Shown here piece after piece: positions 1-10,549 of a DNA stretch of 64,000 nt. Location: the NCBI RefSeq assembly GCF_021028955.1, contig NZ_JAIWPE010000016.1, positions 62,001-126,000 of the forward strand, given 5' to 3'. The notes beneath the pieces are model-generated. The model worked only from the letters and a program-made list of their open reading frames with translations, did no database searches and was not told the DNA's origin. A program made the translations under genes and the position numbers. This stretch comes from Salipaludibacillus sp. CUR1 (GTDB lineage: Bacteria; Bacillota; Bacilli; Bacillales; Salisediminibacteriaceae). Position 1 is the stretch's first letter. Every line of letters begins with the position of its first letter.

Positions 1-1319
1 TAGCCGGTTCCAGTTGCAATAATGGCGCCATGTGCCGCGAACCAGGATATAAGCAGGCTGTTTCCTGATACTTTAAAAGCCAGGCCTGCTAATAAAGCAA
101 TAACGGCATATTTTTGTTTATTGATGCCCTGAAGCAGAGCAGATGTCACCGCAAAGATCGAAAAAGCTATAGCGACGGGTGCATAGAACCTTAGAACATC
201 ACTTCCTATAGCCACTTCTTCTAAACCAAACAGTGCTCCGTAAGCAGGTTCTGCCAGAACCATTAAACCGGTTGCTGCCGGGACAGTTAAAAACAATATA
301 ATTTGAAAAGTCTGTGTAATCGTCCGCTGAAGTCTGTCTTTTTCATCATTAATAAAGGCATTCGTTACAGTAGGAATGATTGTTAGTGACATCGCTGTTG
401 CTAAGGCTACAGGTATAAGAATGAGCTTGTGGGAAGCCTGCGTAAAAGACGCATAATATGTTTCCGTGACAGCTTGACTGATGCCTGTGGCCATCATAGC
501 CGGGTTAAAAGTTATTAAATCTACTGTTTGATATAGAGGAATTGATAACCCTACAAAAGAAATAGGCAGGGCATACGCAAACAGTTCTTTGTACATTTTC
601 GGAAGCGGAATCTGATGATCCACAGTGCTTTCATCAATCTGCTTCTGCAACCCGTCCCATCTTCTTCTCCAGTAGAAGAGCAACACTGCCAAACCGGCAA
701 CCGCACCGACAAATGCTCCAAATGTCGCAAAACCTACTGCAATGCCTAATTCTCCGCCAAAGACATTGATAATTAAATACGTTAATAAAAGTATAAAAAT
801 AATTCTGATTAACTGTTCCACTACTTGTGAGACAGCCGTGGGGCCCATTGACTGGTGTCCTTGAAAATACCCCCGGATAAGCGCCATGACCGGTACCACG
901 AGCAGTGCCACGCTCACCATACGAATGGTGAAAATGGTGTCAGCCACTGTGTTCCCTTCCATGTTTTCCGGATCAAGCACCTGATGGGCAATCGGACCGG
1001 CTAGAAAAAATAAAACTAAAAAAGCAATAAATCCTGTAATCGACATAACAACTAAGCCTGATTTTAAAAGCCGCTGTCCTGTCCTGTAATCGCCCAATGC
1101 ATTATATTTTGAGACAAACTTTGAAACAGCCAGAGGGACACCAAGCGTAGCAAGGCTCAGCAGGACTGTGTACGGTGTGTATCCGTATGTGTAAAGCGCG
1201 AGCCCTTTATGGCCGACAATTGCTGTAAATGGAAAAACATAAATCAAACCGAGCATTTTAGAGAGAAAAATGCTGGCGGTTAATATCATTGTTCCCCGGA
1301 TTAATTGTTGTTCAGACAT
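1..1319 (-). CDS. murJ: MurJ/SpoVB-type lipid II flippase, C-terminus cut by window edge
   Basis: The minus-strand frame starts at ATG 1319 (MSEQQLIRGTMIL) and stays open to base 1, giving about 440 residues with the C-terminus missing. It is a string of hydrophobic segments broken by short charged loops, as in the polysaccharide-transporter/MVF superfamily (SpoVB, YtgP). Known role of the closest B. subtilis family member, YtgP (MurJ): flipping lipid II across the membrane during cell-wall synthesis. The neighbourhood (YtfP and leuS nearby, same relative order as in B. subtilis) favours YtgP over the sporulation paralogue SpoVB. The gene is transcribed away from yjbQ. It could still be another member of the oligosaccharide flippase family; the family call is firm, the exact orthologue less so. 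Confidence 0.8.
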   Translation of the reverse strand, partial: MSEQQLIRGTMILTASIFLSKMLGLIYVFPFTAIVGHKGLALYTYGYTPYTVLLSLATLGVPLAVSKFVSKYNALGDYRTGQRLLKSGLVVMSITGFIAFLVLFFLAGPIAHQVLDPENMEGNTVADTIFTIRMVSVALLVVPVMALIRGYFQGHQSMGPTAVSQVVEQLIRIIFILLLTYLIINVFGGELGIAVGFATFGAFVGAVAGLAVLLFYWRRRWDGLQKQIDESTVDHQIPLPKMYKELFAYALPISFVGLSIPLYQTVDLITFNPAMMATGISQAVTETYYASFTQASHKLILIPVALATAMSLTIIPTVTNAFINDEKDRLQRTITQTFQIILFLTVPAATGLMVLAEPAYGALFGLEEVAIGSDVLRFYAPVAIAFSIFAVTSALLQGINKQKYAVIALLAGLAFKVSGNSLLISWFAAHGAIIATGTG

Positions 1320-1424
1320 TTAGCTTACTCCTACATCATTTTTTTCGCATACTGATAGCATTTTATCACATTTTGTTTCGAGGAGGCTGATTTTAACAGA
1401 GAAAAGTAAATGACACAGGAAAAA

Positions 1425-1447
1425 AGGCTCAGCTTGCCGCTGAACCT
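1425..1447 (-). terminator. Intrinsic terminator after yjbQ
   Basis: Read on the minus strand, AGGTTCAGC, a five-base loop and GCTGAGCCT form a hairpin followed by a run of six T residues. It lies 22 bases past the yjbQ stop codon and ends the proC-yjbQ transcript. Confidence 0.75.
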
Positions 1448-1469
1448 GTTTTATCCAATGTCAGAACTG

Positions 1470-1871
1470 TCAGCCTTCTATTACTTTAATATATACATTC
1501 CTTTGTCTTGGACCATCAAACTCACAGAAGTAAATCCCTTGCCATGTTCCAAGGATAAGTTTTCCGTTATCAATAATGACTGCCTGTGAAGCACCGACGG
1601 TACTTGCTTTTAAATGAGAGGCAGTGTTTCCTTCTGCATGGCGGTACTGCTCATGATGCCATGGATATACTTCGTCCCAGCGCATAATCATATCCCGCTT
1701 AACATCCGGATCGGCATTCTCATTAATTGTGATGCCTCCAGTGGTGTGTGCACAATAAACATACACTACTCCGCTGTTTACACCGCTCTCATCTAAAACT
1801 CGCTGCACCTCGTTCGTGATATCCTGCATTTCGTCACGTGAACCGGTCGATAAGGACAATTTTTTCAGCAT
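1470..1871 (-). CDS. YjbQ/UPF0047 family protein
   Basis: A 133-residue protein of the YjbQ (UPF0047, TIGR00149) family, annotated elsewhere as secondary thiamine-phosphate synthase because some members complement thiE mutants; the physiological role is not settled. Visible family signatures are [12 protein letters not shown] with conserved Cys and His, a His-rich centre ([11 protein letters not shown]) followed by a conserved SHLK, and the C-terminal [15 protein letters not shown] stretch. Length is typical of the family. It lies 18 bases downstream of proC on the same strand and is probably co-transcribed with it. No thiamine genes are nearby, so context gives no support for a thiamine role. 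Confidence 0.85.
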   Translation of the reverse strand: MLKKLSLSTGSRDEMQDITNEVQRVLDESGVNSGVVYVYCAHTTGGITINENADPDVKRDMIMRWDEVYPWHHEQYRHAEGNTASHLKASTVGASQAVIIDNGKLILGTWQGIYFCEFDGPRQRNVYIKVIEG

Positions 1872-1889
1872 GCAAATACCTCCAGTTAT

Positions 1890-2693
1890 TTAATCTTTTC
1901 CGCCACGGGCATGGTCATTAGTTGCCTTTACAGCCTTTTTAACAAGAGAACCGAAATTTTCTTTTTCAAGAACTTTCAGCCCTTCTGCTGTAGAGCCCCC
2001 CGGAGAGGCTACTTGCTGCATTAACGTTTGCGGTGACTCACCTCTTTCAAGCATGGATGCTGATCCTTTAAGCATATGAGTCACCAGCTTCCTTGCCTGG
2101 TCAGGGCTGACGTCATAAGATACGGCCGCTTCTTCCAGTGCTTCTGCGAAAGCATACAAAAATGCGGGCGCACTCCCTGTAATTGCTGTTAAATCATGAA
2201 CTTGTTCTTCGGGCAATTCTTCTGCTTCGCCAATGGCTGATAAAATCTTGTAAAGTATTTTCCTATGATTCTCTTCCACGTAATTACCGCACGCAAACGT
2301 AGACATTGACTGGCCGAGCTGAGCGCCGGTATTAGGCATAATCCACGCTGCAGGTGTTCTGTCCGGAAGGCGTACTTCCATATATGAAGGGTCTATTCCG
2401 GCCGCCACAGTGATAATAAACTGACCCTCTATCATGCCGGAAAGCTGCCTGAGCAGCTCATTATGCGTATGCGGAGGTGAAGCAAGCAGAATAACATCAT
2501 GTTTGTTTACTTCTGTTTTCCAATCGCTGCTCACTTCCACGCCGTATGTGTGTTTTAATCTCTCGAGTTTTTCTTTATCAGCCTTATTTGAAACTGTCAC
2601 TCTGGTAAATCCGTTATTTTCATCCTCTGTCAGGCCGGAAATAATAGCTTCAGCCATCCGTCCAGCACCAATAAAAAGCAATTTAGTCACCAT
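1890..2693 (-). CDS. proC: Pyrroline-5-carboxylate reductase
   Basis: A 267-residue ProC-family enzyme that reduces 1-pyrroline-5-carboxylate to L-proline with NAD(P)H, the last step of proline synthesis, in the cytosol. The N-terminal Rossmann motif (FIGAGRMAEAIISGL, residues 7-21) binds the cofactor. The C-terminal dimerisation domain carries GSAPAFLYAFAEAL and the diagnostic SPGGSTAEGL segment. Bacilli often have several ProC paralogues (ProG, ProH, ProI, ComER), some tied to osmotic proline production; sequence alone does not say which this is. It is followed 18 bases later by yjbQ. Confidence 0.88.
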   Translation of the reverse strand: MVTKLLFIGAGRMAEAIISGLTEDENNGFTRVTVSNKADKEKLERLKHTYGVEVSSDWKTEVNKHDVILLASPPHTHNELLRQLSGMIEGQFIITVAAGIDPSYMEVRLPDRTPAAWIMPNTGAQLGQSMSTFACGNYVEENHRKILYKILSAIGEAEELPEEQVHDLTAITGSAPAFLYAFAEALEEAAVSYDVSPDQARKLVTHMLKGSASMLERGESPQTLMQQVASPGGSTAEGLKVLEKENFGSLVKKAVKATNDHARGGKD

Positions 2694-2885
2694 TATTCAT
2701 CCCCTTTAATCATGTTATTTAACATATCATGTTTAAAGGGGAAAGACAAAGAAAGGGAGGGAGCGGGAGTATGGTTGGTGCTACCCGTGTTGCACTCTTT
2801 ACCTGCGACGAGCAAGCCTCTGGCGGCGCAGGGCACCCGGCTTTCCGCCCCTCTTCTTTAAGAGGCGTTCCCTAACAATTTAATA

Positions 2886-2922
2886 AATATAAAAACCGGC
2901 TGAAAGTTTACCTTTCAGCCGG
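2886..2922 (-). terminator. Intrinsic terminator after the gene ending at 2943
   Basis: CCGGCTGAAAG and CTTTCAGCCGG form an 11-bp perfect stem with a five-base loop. On the minus strand a T-run follows at once, so it ends the transcript of the hypothetical gene at 2943-3641. The stretch 2694-2885 between this and proC holds no gene; it has a GC-rich segment (about 2795-2875) that may be a decayed dispersed repeat. Confidence 0.8.
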
Positions 2923-2942
2923 CCGGTGATTCTAATATAGGA

Positions 2943-3641
2943 TTAACTGATATCTCTTAATTTGCGCTCAAGTTTTTTCAACTTGAACTCATGTTTGTTA
3001 GCTTTTTCGTATTGCTTCAATTTACGCTTAAGACGGCCTTTAGTCCAGATGTAATCAGCTATACCTTTATAGTTTAGATATGAAGCAAAAAAGTCTACAT
3101 TACCGCTTTCATATTTAAAATCATCTTCTACTACATCAAAGTAACGGTCAAAAGCTTCAAACAGCGAGGCGTTATCCGGTACAAAGTCCCCGTAGACATC
3201 GAGGCATAGCCGGTAGTTGTTTTCACGGAGTTTTGCAAGGAATGAAGTCAAGAATAACTCTTCCTTCCCTTCCATCTTAAATCCTTTTCGTTCCAGTAAA
3301 TCGATAAACACTTTTAATTCATTATGATAAAACGAATAGGCTTTCCGCATTTCTTTGGTCATGCTCAGATTTATGCTAACCGTTCCTTCAGAGCGAGCAT
3401 GCAGCATGTTTAAAAGTGCCTGGTTGACTTCAGGTTTTAAAAGAAACGTCGGATGAACCGTCCTCAGGTATTTCTCAACCTCCGTATTTAATAATGTTTG
3501 CAGTTTTTCTTTTCTTTTCATTTCCATTAATGAAGACTTTCTTTCAAGCTCGGCATATTCGTTAATACGCTGTTGAGTTTGCTCTGCCCAGACGGCACGT
3601 TTTGCTTCAAACTTTTCTTTTAAGTTATGAAACATGTGCAT
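2943..3641 (-). CDS. Hypothetical protein, predicted coiled coil
   Basis: A 232-residue protein I do not recognise. It is highly charged, starts with a long Lys/Glu-rich helix (about residues 5-50, likely coiled coil), has a central section with mixed hydrophobic pattern (70-200) and ends in a strongly basic tail (residues 203-232, KRKLKQYEKANKHEFKLKKL) that could bind nucleic acid or membrane. There is no signal peptide or membrane segment. A good ribosome binding site (GGAGGAG) precedes the ATG, and a strong terminator follows, so it is a real single-gene unit between proC and the divergent YtfP gene. Confidence 0.7.
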   Translation of the reverse strand: MHMFHNLKEKFEAKRAVWAEQTQQRINEYAELERKSSLMEMKRKEKLQTLLNTEVEKYLRTVHPTFLLKPEVNQALLNMLHARSEGTVSINLSMTKEMRKAYSFYHNELKVFIDLLERKGFKMEGKEELFLTSFLAKLRENNYRLCLDVYGDFVPDNASLFEAFDRYFDVVEDDFKYESGNVDFFASYLNYKGIADYIWTKGRLKRKLKQYEKANKHEFKLKKLERKLRDIS

Positions 3642-3917
3642 CTCCTCCTTTCACGATTTTCTAATAGAATATTTTTTTCCCACATGAAGTGTACCACATT
3701 AGATTAGGAAATAAAATAGAGTTTTATTAAAAATATTGAACTATTTGTTACCTTATTAGCTCTCAGTTAGCCTGAAGCTTATAAATGGTTGAAAATGAGT
3801 CTATATCGTGATATTTTCTGAAAATTCAACCCGAATTGCCTCCCCTGTTTGGACAAGCAGGCAAAATCCAAGTAAAATTAATAAGAAGTCTTTTCTATAA
3901 TGAAATGAGGTTATTCC

Positions 3918-5186
3918 ATGACAGACGTAATTGTAATCGGCGGCGGACCAGCAGGGCTTATGGCCTCGGTTGCAGCAGCTGAACACGGCGCAAAAGTGAC
4001 GCTTATAGATAAAGGTAATAAACTGGGACGTAAACTGGCAATTTCCGGAGGCGGCAGGTGCAATGTAACTAACCGGGCTGACACAGAAACACTGATTAAA
4101 CATATCCCAGGCAATGGGCGTTTTATGTACAGCCCTTTTGCAGTTTTTAACAATGAAGATATTATCACTTTCTTTGAAGGGCTGGGAATCCAGTTGAAAG
4201 AAGAAGATAATGGCAGAATGTTTCCTGTGAATGATAAAGCTGTAGAAGTTGTCCGGGCGCTCTTAAATAGGATCAGAGCTTTAAGAGTTGATATACGGAC
4301 CAAAACAGAAGTTAAAGATCTTATATTTAATGATAAAGATAAAGAAGTAAAGGGAGTGGAGCTGGCCTCAGGTGAAGTTTTACATGCTGGAAAAGTGATT
4401 GTAGCTGCCGGCGGGATGTCCGTCCCTCATACCGGTTCAACTGGCGACGGCTATACATGGGCTGAAAAAGCAGGACACACAATCACGGAGCTTTACCCGA
4501 CTGAAGTCCCAATCACATGCAGCGACAGTTTTATAAAAAAGAAAGATCTTCAGGGGCTCTCCTTAAGAAACGTCCGGCTGTCTGTAATCGATCCAAAAAA
4601 GAGAAAAGTAATAAAAGAGCATGAGGGAGATATGATTTTTACTCATTTTGGCATTTCAGGCCCGATTGGATTGAGGTGCAGCCAATATGTGATTAAAGCA
4701 AAAAAGAAACACAGAGTAAACAGTATCCCTCTTAAAATTGACCTCTTCCCTGAAGAAAATGAAGAGCAGCTGTTTCAACGACTGACTAAAATGCTTAAAG
4801 AGCAGCAAAAAAAAGCAGTCAAAAATGCCGTGTCCGGCTTTTTGCCTGACAGGCTTATTCCTCTCATGCTCAAATCAGCAGATATAGATCCGCTAACTGT
4901 TTACAGTCAAATTTCCGCTGAAAAACTTCGGGCTCTGACTGCTCTTATGAAAGCTTTTCCTGTCACGGCTACAGGCACGTTATCTATAGAAAAAGCGTTT
5001 GTAACAGGCGGCGGGGTGAGTGTGAAAGAAATACAGCCAAAACGGATGGAATCAAAACTGATAAAAGGATTGTTTTTTTGCGGAGAAGTGCTGGATCTTC
5101 ACGGATACACTGGAGGCTATAATATTACTGTTGCCTTTTCAACAGGCTACACAGCGGGCAGGGCTGCCGTCGTTGAAGAAGAATAG
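3918..5186 (+). CDS. ytfP: YtfP/HI0933-family FAD-dependent oxidoreductase
   Basis: A 422-residue flavoprotein of the HI0933/BaiN family. The N-terminus carries the dinucleotide-binding motif [12 protein letters not shown] (residues 6-17), followed by [16 protein letters not shown] (about 37-52), the hallmark of this family, and a C-terminal FAD-contacting segment [14 protein letters not shown] (about 392-405). The substrate of bacillar YtfP is unknown; BaiN of clostridia was proposed to act on bile-acid intermediates, which is not a sensible transfer here. Position beside leuS matches B. subtilis ytfP. The shared terminator at 5222-5261 separates it from the converging leuS. Confidence 0.85.
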   Translation: MTDVIVIGGGPAGLMASVAAAEHGAKVTLIDKGNKLGRKLAISGGGRCNVTNRADTETLIKHIPGNGRFMYSPFAVFNNEDIITFFEGLGIQLKEEDNGRMFPVNDKAVEVVRALLNRIRALRVDIRTKTEVKDLIFNDKDKEVKGVELASGEVLHAGKVIVAAGGMSVPHTGSTGDGYTWAEKAGHTITELYPTEVPITCSDSFIKKKDLQGLSLRNVRLSVIDPKKRKVIKEHEGDMIFTHFGISGPIGLRCSQYVIKAKKKHRVNSIPLKIDLFPEENEEQLFQRLTKMLKEQQKKAVKNAVSGFLPDRLIPLMLKSADIDPLTVYSQISAEKLRALTALMKAFPVTATGTLSIEKAFVTGGGVSVKEIQPKRMESKLIKGLFFCGEVLDLHGYTGGYNITVAFSTGYTAGRAAVVEEE

Positions 5187-5221
5187 ATTCTTTTATAACC
5201 GGCAGACTGCTCGTAAACCCA

Positions 5222-5261
5222 AAAAAACGGCTGAAAGAGTATGAACTCTTCAGCCGTTTTT
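5222..5261. terminator. Bidirectional terminator between ytfP and leuS
   Basis: ACGGCTGAA and TTCAGCCGT form a long stem flanked by an A-run on the left and a T-run on the right, so it can work for both converging genes. It lies 35 bases past the ytfP stop and just beyond the leuS stop. Confidence 0.85.
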
Positions 5262-5265
5262 AGCG

Positions 5266-7683
5266 TCAGGTAGCTACAATATTAACTAATTTTCCAGGAA
5301 CGGCAATCACTTTTCGCACAGTCTTTCCTTCTATTTCTTCTTTAATTTTATCATTGGCCAATGCTTGCTCTTCCATATCTTCACGGCTTGCATCTTTAGC
5401 CGTCATCAGCTTAGTACGCACTTTACCGTTTACCTGTACTGCAATTTCAACTTCGTTCTCTACTAACCATGCCTCGTCATAAACAGGCCACGTGCTGTAA
5501 GCAAGAGTATCTCCATGGCCCAGGCGGCTCCATAGCTCTTCACTGAGATGAGGCGCCACCGGTGAAAGCAGCTTCACAAAACCTTCCAGGTGGCTTCGTG
5601 ACAATTTATTCTGTTTATAAGCTTCATTGACGAAGACCATCATTTGTGAAATACCTGTATTAAATCGCAAATCAGTAAAATCATCGGTTACTTTTTTAAC
5701 TGTCTGGTGATAGACGCGTGTCATCTCGTCGCTTCCCTGAGCGTCCTCAATTACAGGACTTAATTTCCCTTCATCTGTTATAATTAACCGCCAGACCCGA
5801 TCAAGGAACCTGCGGGCACCGTCAAGTCCGTTCTCGCTCCAGGCTACGGAAGCATCAAGCGGCCCCATAAACATTTCATATAATCTTAAAGTGTCCGCTC
5901 CATGAGAATCAATAATGTCATCCGGGTTGACGACATTGCCTTTTGATTTACTCATTTTTTCATTGTTTTCCCCTAGGATCATCCCCTGGTTATACAGCTT
6001 CTGGAAAGGTTCTTTAGTTGGAACTACTCCGATATCATAGAGCACTTTATGCCAGAATCGCGCATATAACAAGTGGAGAACCGCATGCTCAGCCCCTCCG
6101 ATATAAATATCTACAGGTAGCCATTGGTCTAACTTCTGCGGGTCTGCCAGCTGGTCATTATTTTCAGGATCTATATACCGTAAATAATACCAGCAGCTTC
6201 CTGCCCACTGCGGCATGGTATTCGTCTCACGGCGGCCTTTCCTGCCAGTCTCGGGATCTGTGACATAAAGCCAGTCAGTATTATTTGCTAACGGAGACTC
6301 TCCAGTTCCTGATGGTTTAAACTCGTCCATTTCAGGAAGAGTCAGGGGCAACTCTTCTTCCGGGACAGGTTCCATCGTTCCGTCTTCCCAATGAATCATT
6401 GGAATCGGCTCTCCCCAGTAACGCTGGCGGCTGAACAACCAGTCACGCAGCCTGTAAGTGATTTGACGCTTCCCTTTTTCATTAGCCTCAAGCCACTCAC
6501 ACATTTTTGAAATCGCTTCGTCATTTTCCAGCCCGTTTAAAAAGTCAGAATTAACATGCGCCCCGTCTCCGGTATACGCTTCTTTCGACAGGTCACCGCC
6601 TGACACCACTTCCACAATTGGCAGGTCAAACGCTTTTGCGAATTCATAGTCCCGCTCATCGTGCCCCGGCACCGCCATAATGGCTCCCGTTCCATAATTT
6701 ACAAGGACATAGTCTGCAATCCAGACTGGAACTTTTTCATCAGTGACGGGGTGGACGGCATAGCCTCCAGTAAACACACCTGTTTTTTCTTTTGCAAGTT
6801 CAGTTCTTTCCAAATCGCTCTTCGTTCCGACTTTTTCCTGATAGGCTTTGACCTCGTCTGATTTTTCGCTGGACGTCACCACCTCAACAAGAGGGTGCTC
6901 AGGAGCCAGTACGAGATAAGTAGATCCAAAAAGAGTGTCCGGCCGCGTTGTAAAAACGGTGATCTGTTCATCTGAGTCCGCAAGTTTAAAATGGACATCA
7001 GCCCCTTCTGACCGTCCAATCCAGTTACGCTGCATGTCTTTAATGCTCTCAGGCCAGTCCAGTTCTTCCAGATCTTCAAGAAGGCGGTCAGCATAAGCTG
7101 TAATTTTCAGCATCCACTGCTTCATCGGACGGCGTTCCACAGGGTGCCCTCCGCGTTCACTTTTTCCGTCAATCACTTCTTCATTTGCAAGGACGGTGCC
7201 GAGTGCCGGACACCAGTTGACCGCTACTTCGTCGACGTAAGCAAGACCTTCTTTATAAAGCTGGAGGAAAATCCATTGCGTCCATTTATAATAGTCTTCA
7301 TCAGTCGTGTTCACTTCCCTGTCCCAGTCATAAGAAAAACCGAGCGCTTTAATCTGGCGGCGGAAATTATTAATATTCTGTTCAGTAAATTCCCTCGGAT
7401 GTTTTCCCGTATCTAGTGCATACTGCTCTGCAGGCAGACCGAATGCATCCCACCCCATAGGATGGAGCACATTATACCCCTGCATCCGTTTCATACGCGA
7501 TACGATATCCGTGGCAGTATAGCCTTCAGGATGCCCGACATGAAGCCCTGCTCCAGATGGATAAGGAAACATATCCAGTGCATAAAATTTCTTTTTTGAA
7601 GGATCTTCAGTTGTTTTAAATGTTTTATTATCCTCCCAGAACTGCTGCCATTTCTTTTCGATTTGTTGATGGTTAAAAGCCAA
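5266..7683 (-). CDS. leuS: Leucyl-tRNA synthetase
   Basis: Class I aminoacyl-tRNA synthetase that charges tRNA-Leu. The HIGH-type motif is in [14 protein letters not shown], the KMSKS motif is intact (KMSKSKGN, near residue 580), and the editing domain shows the [12 protein letters not shown] segment. The open frame extends further upstream to 7728, but the preferred start is TTG at 7683: a GGGAGGT box sits seven bases upstream and the product then begins [12 protein letters not shown], like other bacillar LeuS, with 805 residues, the usual length. Expression is controlled by the T-box leader just upstream. It converges with ytfP. Confidence 0.95.
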   Translation of the reverse strand: MAFNHQQIEKKWQQFWEDNKTFKTTEDPSKKKFYALDMFPYPSGAGLHVGHPEGYTATDIVSRMKRMQGYNVLHPMGWDAFGLPAEQYALDTGKHPREFTEQNINNFRRQIKALGFSYDWDREVNTTDEDYYKWTQWIFLQLYKEGLAYVDEVAVNWCPALGTVLANEEVIDGKSERGGHPVERRPMKQWMLKITAYADRLLEDLEELDWPESIKDMQRNWIGRSEGADVHFKLADSDEQITVFTTRPDTLFGSTYLVLAPEHPLVEVVTSSEKSDEVKAYQEKVGTKSDLERTELAKEKTGVFTGGYAVHPVTDEKVPVWIADYVLVNYGTGAIMAVPGHDERDYEFAKAFDLPIVEVVSGGDLSKEAYTGDGAHVNSDFLNGLENDEAISKMCEWLEANEKGKRQITYRLRDWLFSRQRYWGEPIPMIHWEDGTMEPVPEEELPLTLPEMDEFKPSGTGESPLANNTDWLYVTDPETGRKGRRETNTMPQWAGSCWYYLRYIDPENNDQLADPQKLDQWLPVDIYIGGAEHAVLHLLYARFWHKVLYDIGVVPTKEPFQKLYNQGMILGENNEKMSKSKGNVVNPDDIIDSHGADTLRLYEMFMGPLDASVAWSENGLDGARRFLDRVWRLIITDEGKLSPVIEDAQGSDEMTRVYHQTVKKVTDDFTDLRFNTGISQMMVFVNEAYKQNKLSRSHLEGFVKLLSPVAPHLSEELWSRLGHGDTLAYSTWPVYDEAWLVENEVEIAVQVNGKVRTKLMTAKDASREDMEEQALANDKIKEEIEGKTVRKVIAVPGKLVNIVAT

Positions 7684-7739
7684 TTCAACAACCTCCCTCA
7701 TAGTTTCTCTATCTGATATTTTTACCACAGTAACGCCTG

Positions 7740-7988
7740 AAAGCAGAAAAGCCCCTCATCACTAGTTTTATCACTAGGGACGAGAGGCTGATAAACATCC
7801 TTCCCGCGGTACCACCCACGTTTAGTGCGCTGAAAAGCTGCACTCACTCAAGGCCGTTAACGCCGGCAATACGGCAAAAGGTACGATCACACTCCCAATT
7901 GCAACTCCAAGGCGAGTTCATAAGGCACCGCTGTTAACTCCCACCAGACGTTAACTCTCTGAAAAACGGACTCCTTACTACTAGTCCT
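7740..7988 (-). promoter_or_regulatory. T-box riboswitch (Leu) controlling leuS
   Basis: Read on the minus strand, the leader contains the invariant T-box GGGTGGTACCGCGGG (7817-7803), which pairs with the acceptor end of uncharged tRNA. Upstream is a Stem I start (GGACT...AGTCC near 7987) and a GAACTCGCC loop segment in which CTC (7916-7914) is the likely specifier codon for leucine. Downstream is a strong terminator hairpin (7746-7789). Known mechanism: uncharged tRNA-Leu stabilises the antiterminator and lets leuS be transcribed. The specifier assignment agrees with the gene controlled. Confidence 0.95.
7746..7789 (-). terminator. T-box attenuator hairpin upstream of leuS
   Basis: AGCCTCTCGTCCCTAGT pairs with ACTAGTGATGAGGGGCT (minus-strand reading, a few mismatches) and is followed by TTTTCT. 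This is the terminator alternative to the T-box antiterminator. Confidence 0.85.
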
Positions 7989-8147
7989 TTTCTGCATTTT
8001 TAAGAAAATACAATTTTATTAGGCATTATTAGCTATTGTATGCATGCTGATCCGTACTGTCAAGAACGGTTGTCTTCATCATCTCCAAAATAAATGAGTT
8101 ATATACCGCTCTATACGGGAAAGCCTTTCGATTTGCCGCCGGTTATA

Positions 8148-9356
8148 TTAAGAGACTGACTTTTCTTTAGCCGTCCGCGTGAATTGCAAATGAGGCACCC
8201 CCCGGTCGAAAATTTTTGTCATTATAAATGAGATGGAGAACATGGCGGCCAGCACATAAAACAGGACAGCCATACCGAACACATCGGCCATTAGTCCGCC
8301 AAAGAACGGGCCTATAAGTCTCCCTCCGGTACCGATGCTGTTTACAATCCCCTGGTAAAAGCCTGCTTTTCCCTGTGGCGCGAGCTGATGGGCTATTGTA
8401 GGGACCGCCGGCCACACAAACATTTCCCCGATAGTGAGGATAATCATAGCAGCTACAAATGCAGTGAACACTTCAGCTTGAGCGAGTATAAGATAAGAGA
8501 CCATAAATATACTTAATCCCACGTAAATCTGGGATTTAAGCGAGTGAACCCAGCGTTGGATAAAAAATTTGATAACCGGCTGAAAAAAGATAATCATACT
8601 GCCGTTAATGGTCCACAGCAGACTGTAATAACTTAATGGGATACCGAGATTTTGTGTATGAACCGAGATAGTAGATGCCCACTGAGTATAGGCAATCCAG
8701 CAGACTAAGAAACCTGCGCATAAAAGAAGAAGGGCCTGAAAGCGTTTTTGATTTTCAATTTTCTGAGTCTGTTCAAATATATTGGAAGTTGACGCACGGT
8801 TACCCTCAGCCTGCAAGTTTTTAAAGAAAAAGAACGCGAGAATGAAAAAGCTTAAATACATCAAGCCATTTCCTAAAAAAACAAGATCAAAGCGGACACT
8901 CGCCAAAAGGCCGCCTATGGCTGCCCCGGCGGCTACACCGACATTCTGGGCCACGTACATGGCATTAAATGGCCTTCTGCCGCCTTCCGGCCAGACGGCT
9001 CCTGCGAAAGCGTACATACAGGGAACCATCATACCTGCACCAAATCCGAGGCCGATTAAAAGCACTACGTAAGCTGTAAATGAATGGTGAAGAGCGGCTA
9101 ATGAAAAGGCGCTGGCCATCGTAATAGACACACCTGTTATGATCGTTTTGTACCCTCCGATCCGGTCGAATAATTTACCGCCGATCAAATTGCCGGTTAT
9201 ACCTGCAGCCGCATTTACCATAAGCACACTGCCCGCCACAGTCAGAGACTGTCCCAGTTCCTGGCTTATATATATCGTATTTAACGGCCACAGAAAGGAA
9301 GCTCCGGTGACATTTATAGTCATTCCAATGACTAAGATCCATATTGCTTTTGGCAT
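8148..9356 (-). CDS. yttB: MFS transporter, YttB-like
   Basis: A 402-residue, twelve-helix major facilitator protein. The family signature between helices 2 and 3 is visible as GGKLFDRIGGYK, and the first helix is preceded by only a few residues (MPKAIWILVIGM). Position upstream of leuS matches yttB of B. subtilis, a predicted efflux protein of unknown substrate. A drug or metabolite exporter is the default reading; nothing in the sequence names the substrate. The gene is divergent from the threonine aldolase gene, with 155 bases between them. Confidence 0.8.
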   Translation of the reverse strand: MPKAIWILVIGMTINVTGASFLWPLNTIYISQELGQSLTVAGSVLMVNAAAGITGNLIGGKLFDRIGGYKTIITGVSITMASAFSLAALHHSFTAYVVLLIGLGFGAGMMVPCMYAFAGAVWPEGGRRPFNAMYVAQNVGVAAGAAIGGLLASVRFDLVFLGNGLMYLSFFILAFFFFKNLQAEGNRASTSNIFEQTQKIENQKRFQALLLLCAGFLVCWIAYTQWASTISVHTQNLGIPLSYYSLLWTINGSMIIFFQPVIKFFIQRWVHSLKSQIYVGLSIFMVSYLILAQAEVFTAFVAAMIILTIGEMFVWPAVPTIAHQLAPQGKAGFYQGIVNSIGTGGRLIGPFFGGLMADVFGMAVLFYVLAAMFSISFIMTKIFDRGVPHLQFTRTAKEKSVS

Positions 9357-9511
9357 TCCGATCCCCCTCAGTATTTCGTTACTCTAAGTAAATAGTAGTA
9401 GATTACTTCAAAATTAGCAATTAACTTTCAATAATTATTCTATGGACTGATTTTTCACGTTTTCCACATGTGATAGGATATAGAAAGCAGAACAACGAGG
9501 GGGATTAATAA

Positions 9512-10531
9512 ATGATCGATTTGCGGAGCGATACCGTCACTAAGCCGAGCCAGTTAATGAGAGATATGATGGCAAAAGCTGAAGTTGGCGATGATGTATA
9601 TAGAGAAGACCCGACAGTCAATGAGCTGGAAAAATATGCGGCTGACCTTACAGGCAAGGAATCAGCCCTGTTTGTCACAAGCGGAACTCAAGGAAACCAG
9701 GCGGCTCTTCTTACCCACACCAGGCCGGGGCAGGAAGTCATTATGGACGAAGATGCCCATGTGTTTGTTTATGAAGGTGCTGCTATCTCGGCCTTTGCCG
9801 GGCTCCAGTCAAGAATTCTGCCCCATGAGCTTGGCCGGATTTCATTAGAAGTGATGGAAGAAGCCATCAGGCCTGATGATGTGCATTATCCGGAAACAGG
9901 ACTCATCTGGCTTGAAAATACCCATAACCGAAGCGGTGGAGCTGTGCTGCCATTATCTTATTTAAAATCTGTCAAAGAATTGGCAAATAAACACAAAATC
10001 CCTGTCCATATGGATGGTGCCCGTCTTTTCAATGCTTCAGAAGCAAGCGGAGTTTCTGTCAAAGAGATCTCCCAATATACTGATTCTATTCAGTTTTGTT
10101 TATCTAAAGGCCTCGGTGCACCTGTGGGTTCCATTCTCGCAGGCAGTCAGGCATTCATTGACATTGCCCGCAAAAAACGTAAAATGCTTGGTGGCGGACT
10201 CCGTCAGGCGGGCGTACTTGCTGCGCCGGGACTCTTCGCGCTTAAATCGAATAAACAGCGGCTGAGCGAGGATCATAAGCATGCAAAACGTCTGGCTGAT
10301 GCAATTAACCGCTTCACGGACTTATCAGTAAACCACAAAGTGGAAACAAATATTATTATCGCGGAAACTTCTATGTCTTCAAGAAGCGCCAGTGAATGGG
10401 TACACCTTCTGCATGAAAAAGGGGTGGCGGTCATCCAGTATAAACCGCAGGCTCTGCGCTTTACAACTAATCTTGATGTGTCTTCTGATAATATAGAGAA
10501 AGTTATAGACATTTTAAAAGAATGCCAGTGA
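9512..10531 (+). CDS. ltaE: Low-specificity L-threonine aldolase
   Basis: A 339-residue fold-type I PLP enzyme that cleaves L-threonine or allo-threonine to glycine and acetaldehyde. The N-terminus MIDLRSDTVTKPS is diagnostic, ENTHNRSGG matches the substrate-site loop, HMDGARLFNA contains the Asp that holds the pyridine nitrogen (about D168), and CLSKGLGAPVGS carries the Schiff-base lysine (about K199). The start ATG follows a GAGGGGG ribosome binding site. mnmL follows 18 bases downstream, so co-transcription with the tRNA-modification genes is possible. Confidence 0.9.
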   Translation: MIDLRSDTVTKPSQLMRDMMAKAEVGDDVYREDPTVNELEKYAADLTGKESALFVTSGTQGNQAALLTHTRPGQEVIMDEDAHVFVYEGAAISAFAGLQSRILPHELGRISLEVMEEAIRPDDVHYPETGLIWLENTHNRSGGAVLPLSYLKSVKELANKHKIPVHMDGARLFNASEASGVSVKEISQYTDSIQFCLSKGLGAPVGSILAGSQAFIDIARKKRKMLGGGLRQAGVLAAPGLFALKSNKQRLSEDHKHAKRLADAINRFTDLSVNHKVETNIIIAETSMSSRSASEWVHLLHEKGVAVIQYKPQALRFTTNLDVSSDNIEKVIDILKECQ

Positions 10532-10549
10532 AAGGTTGATGAACTCATC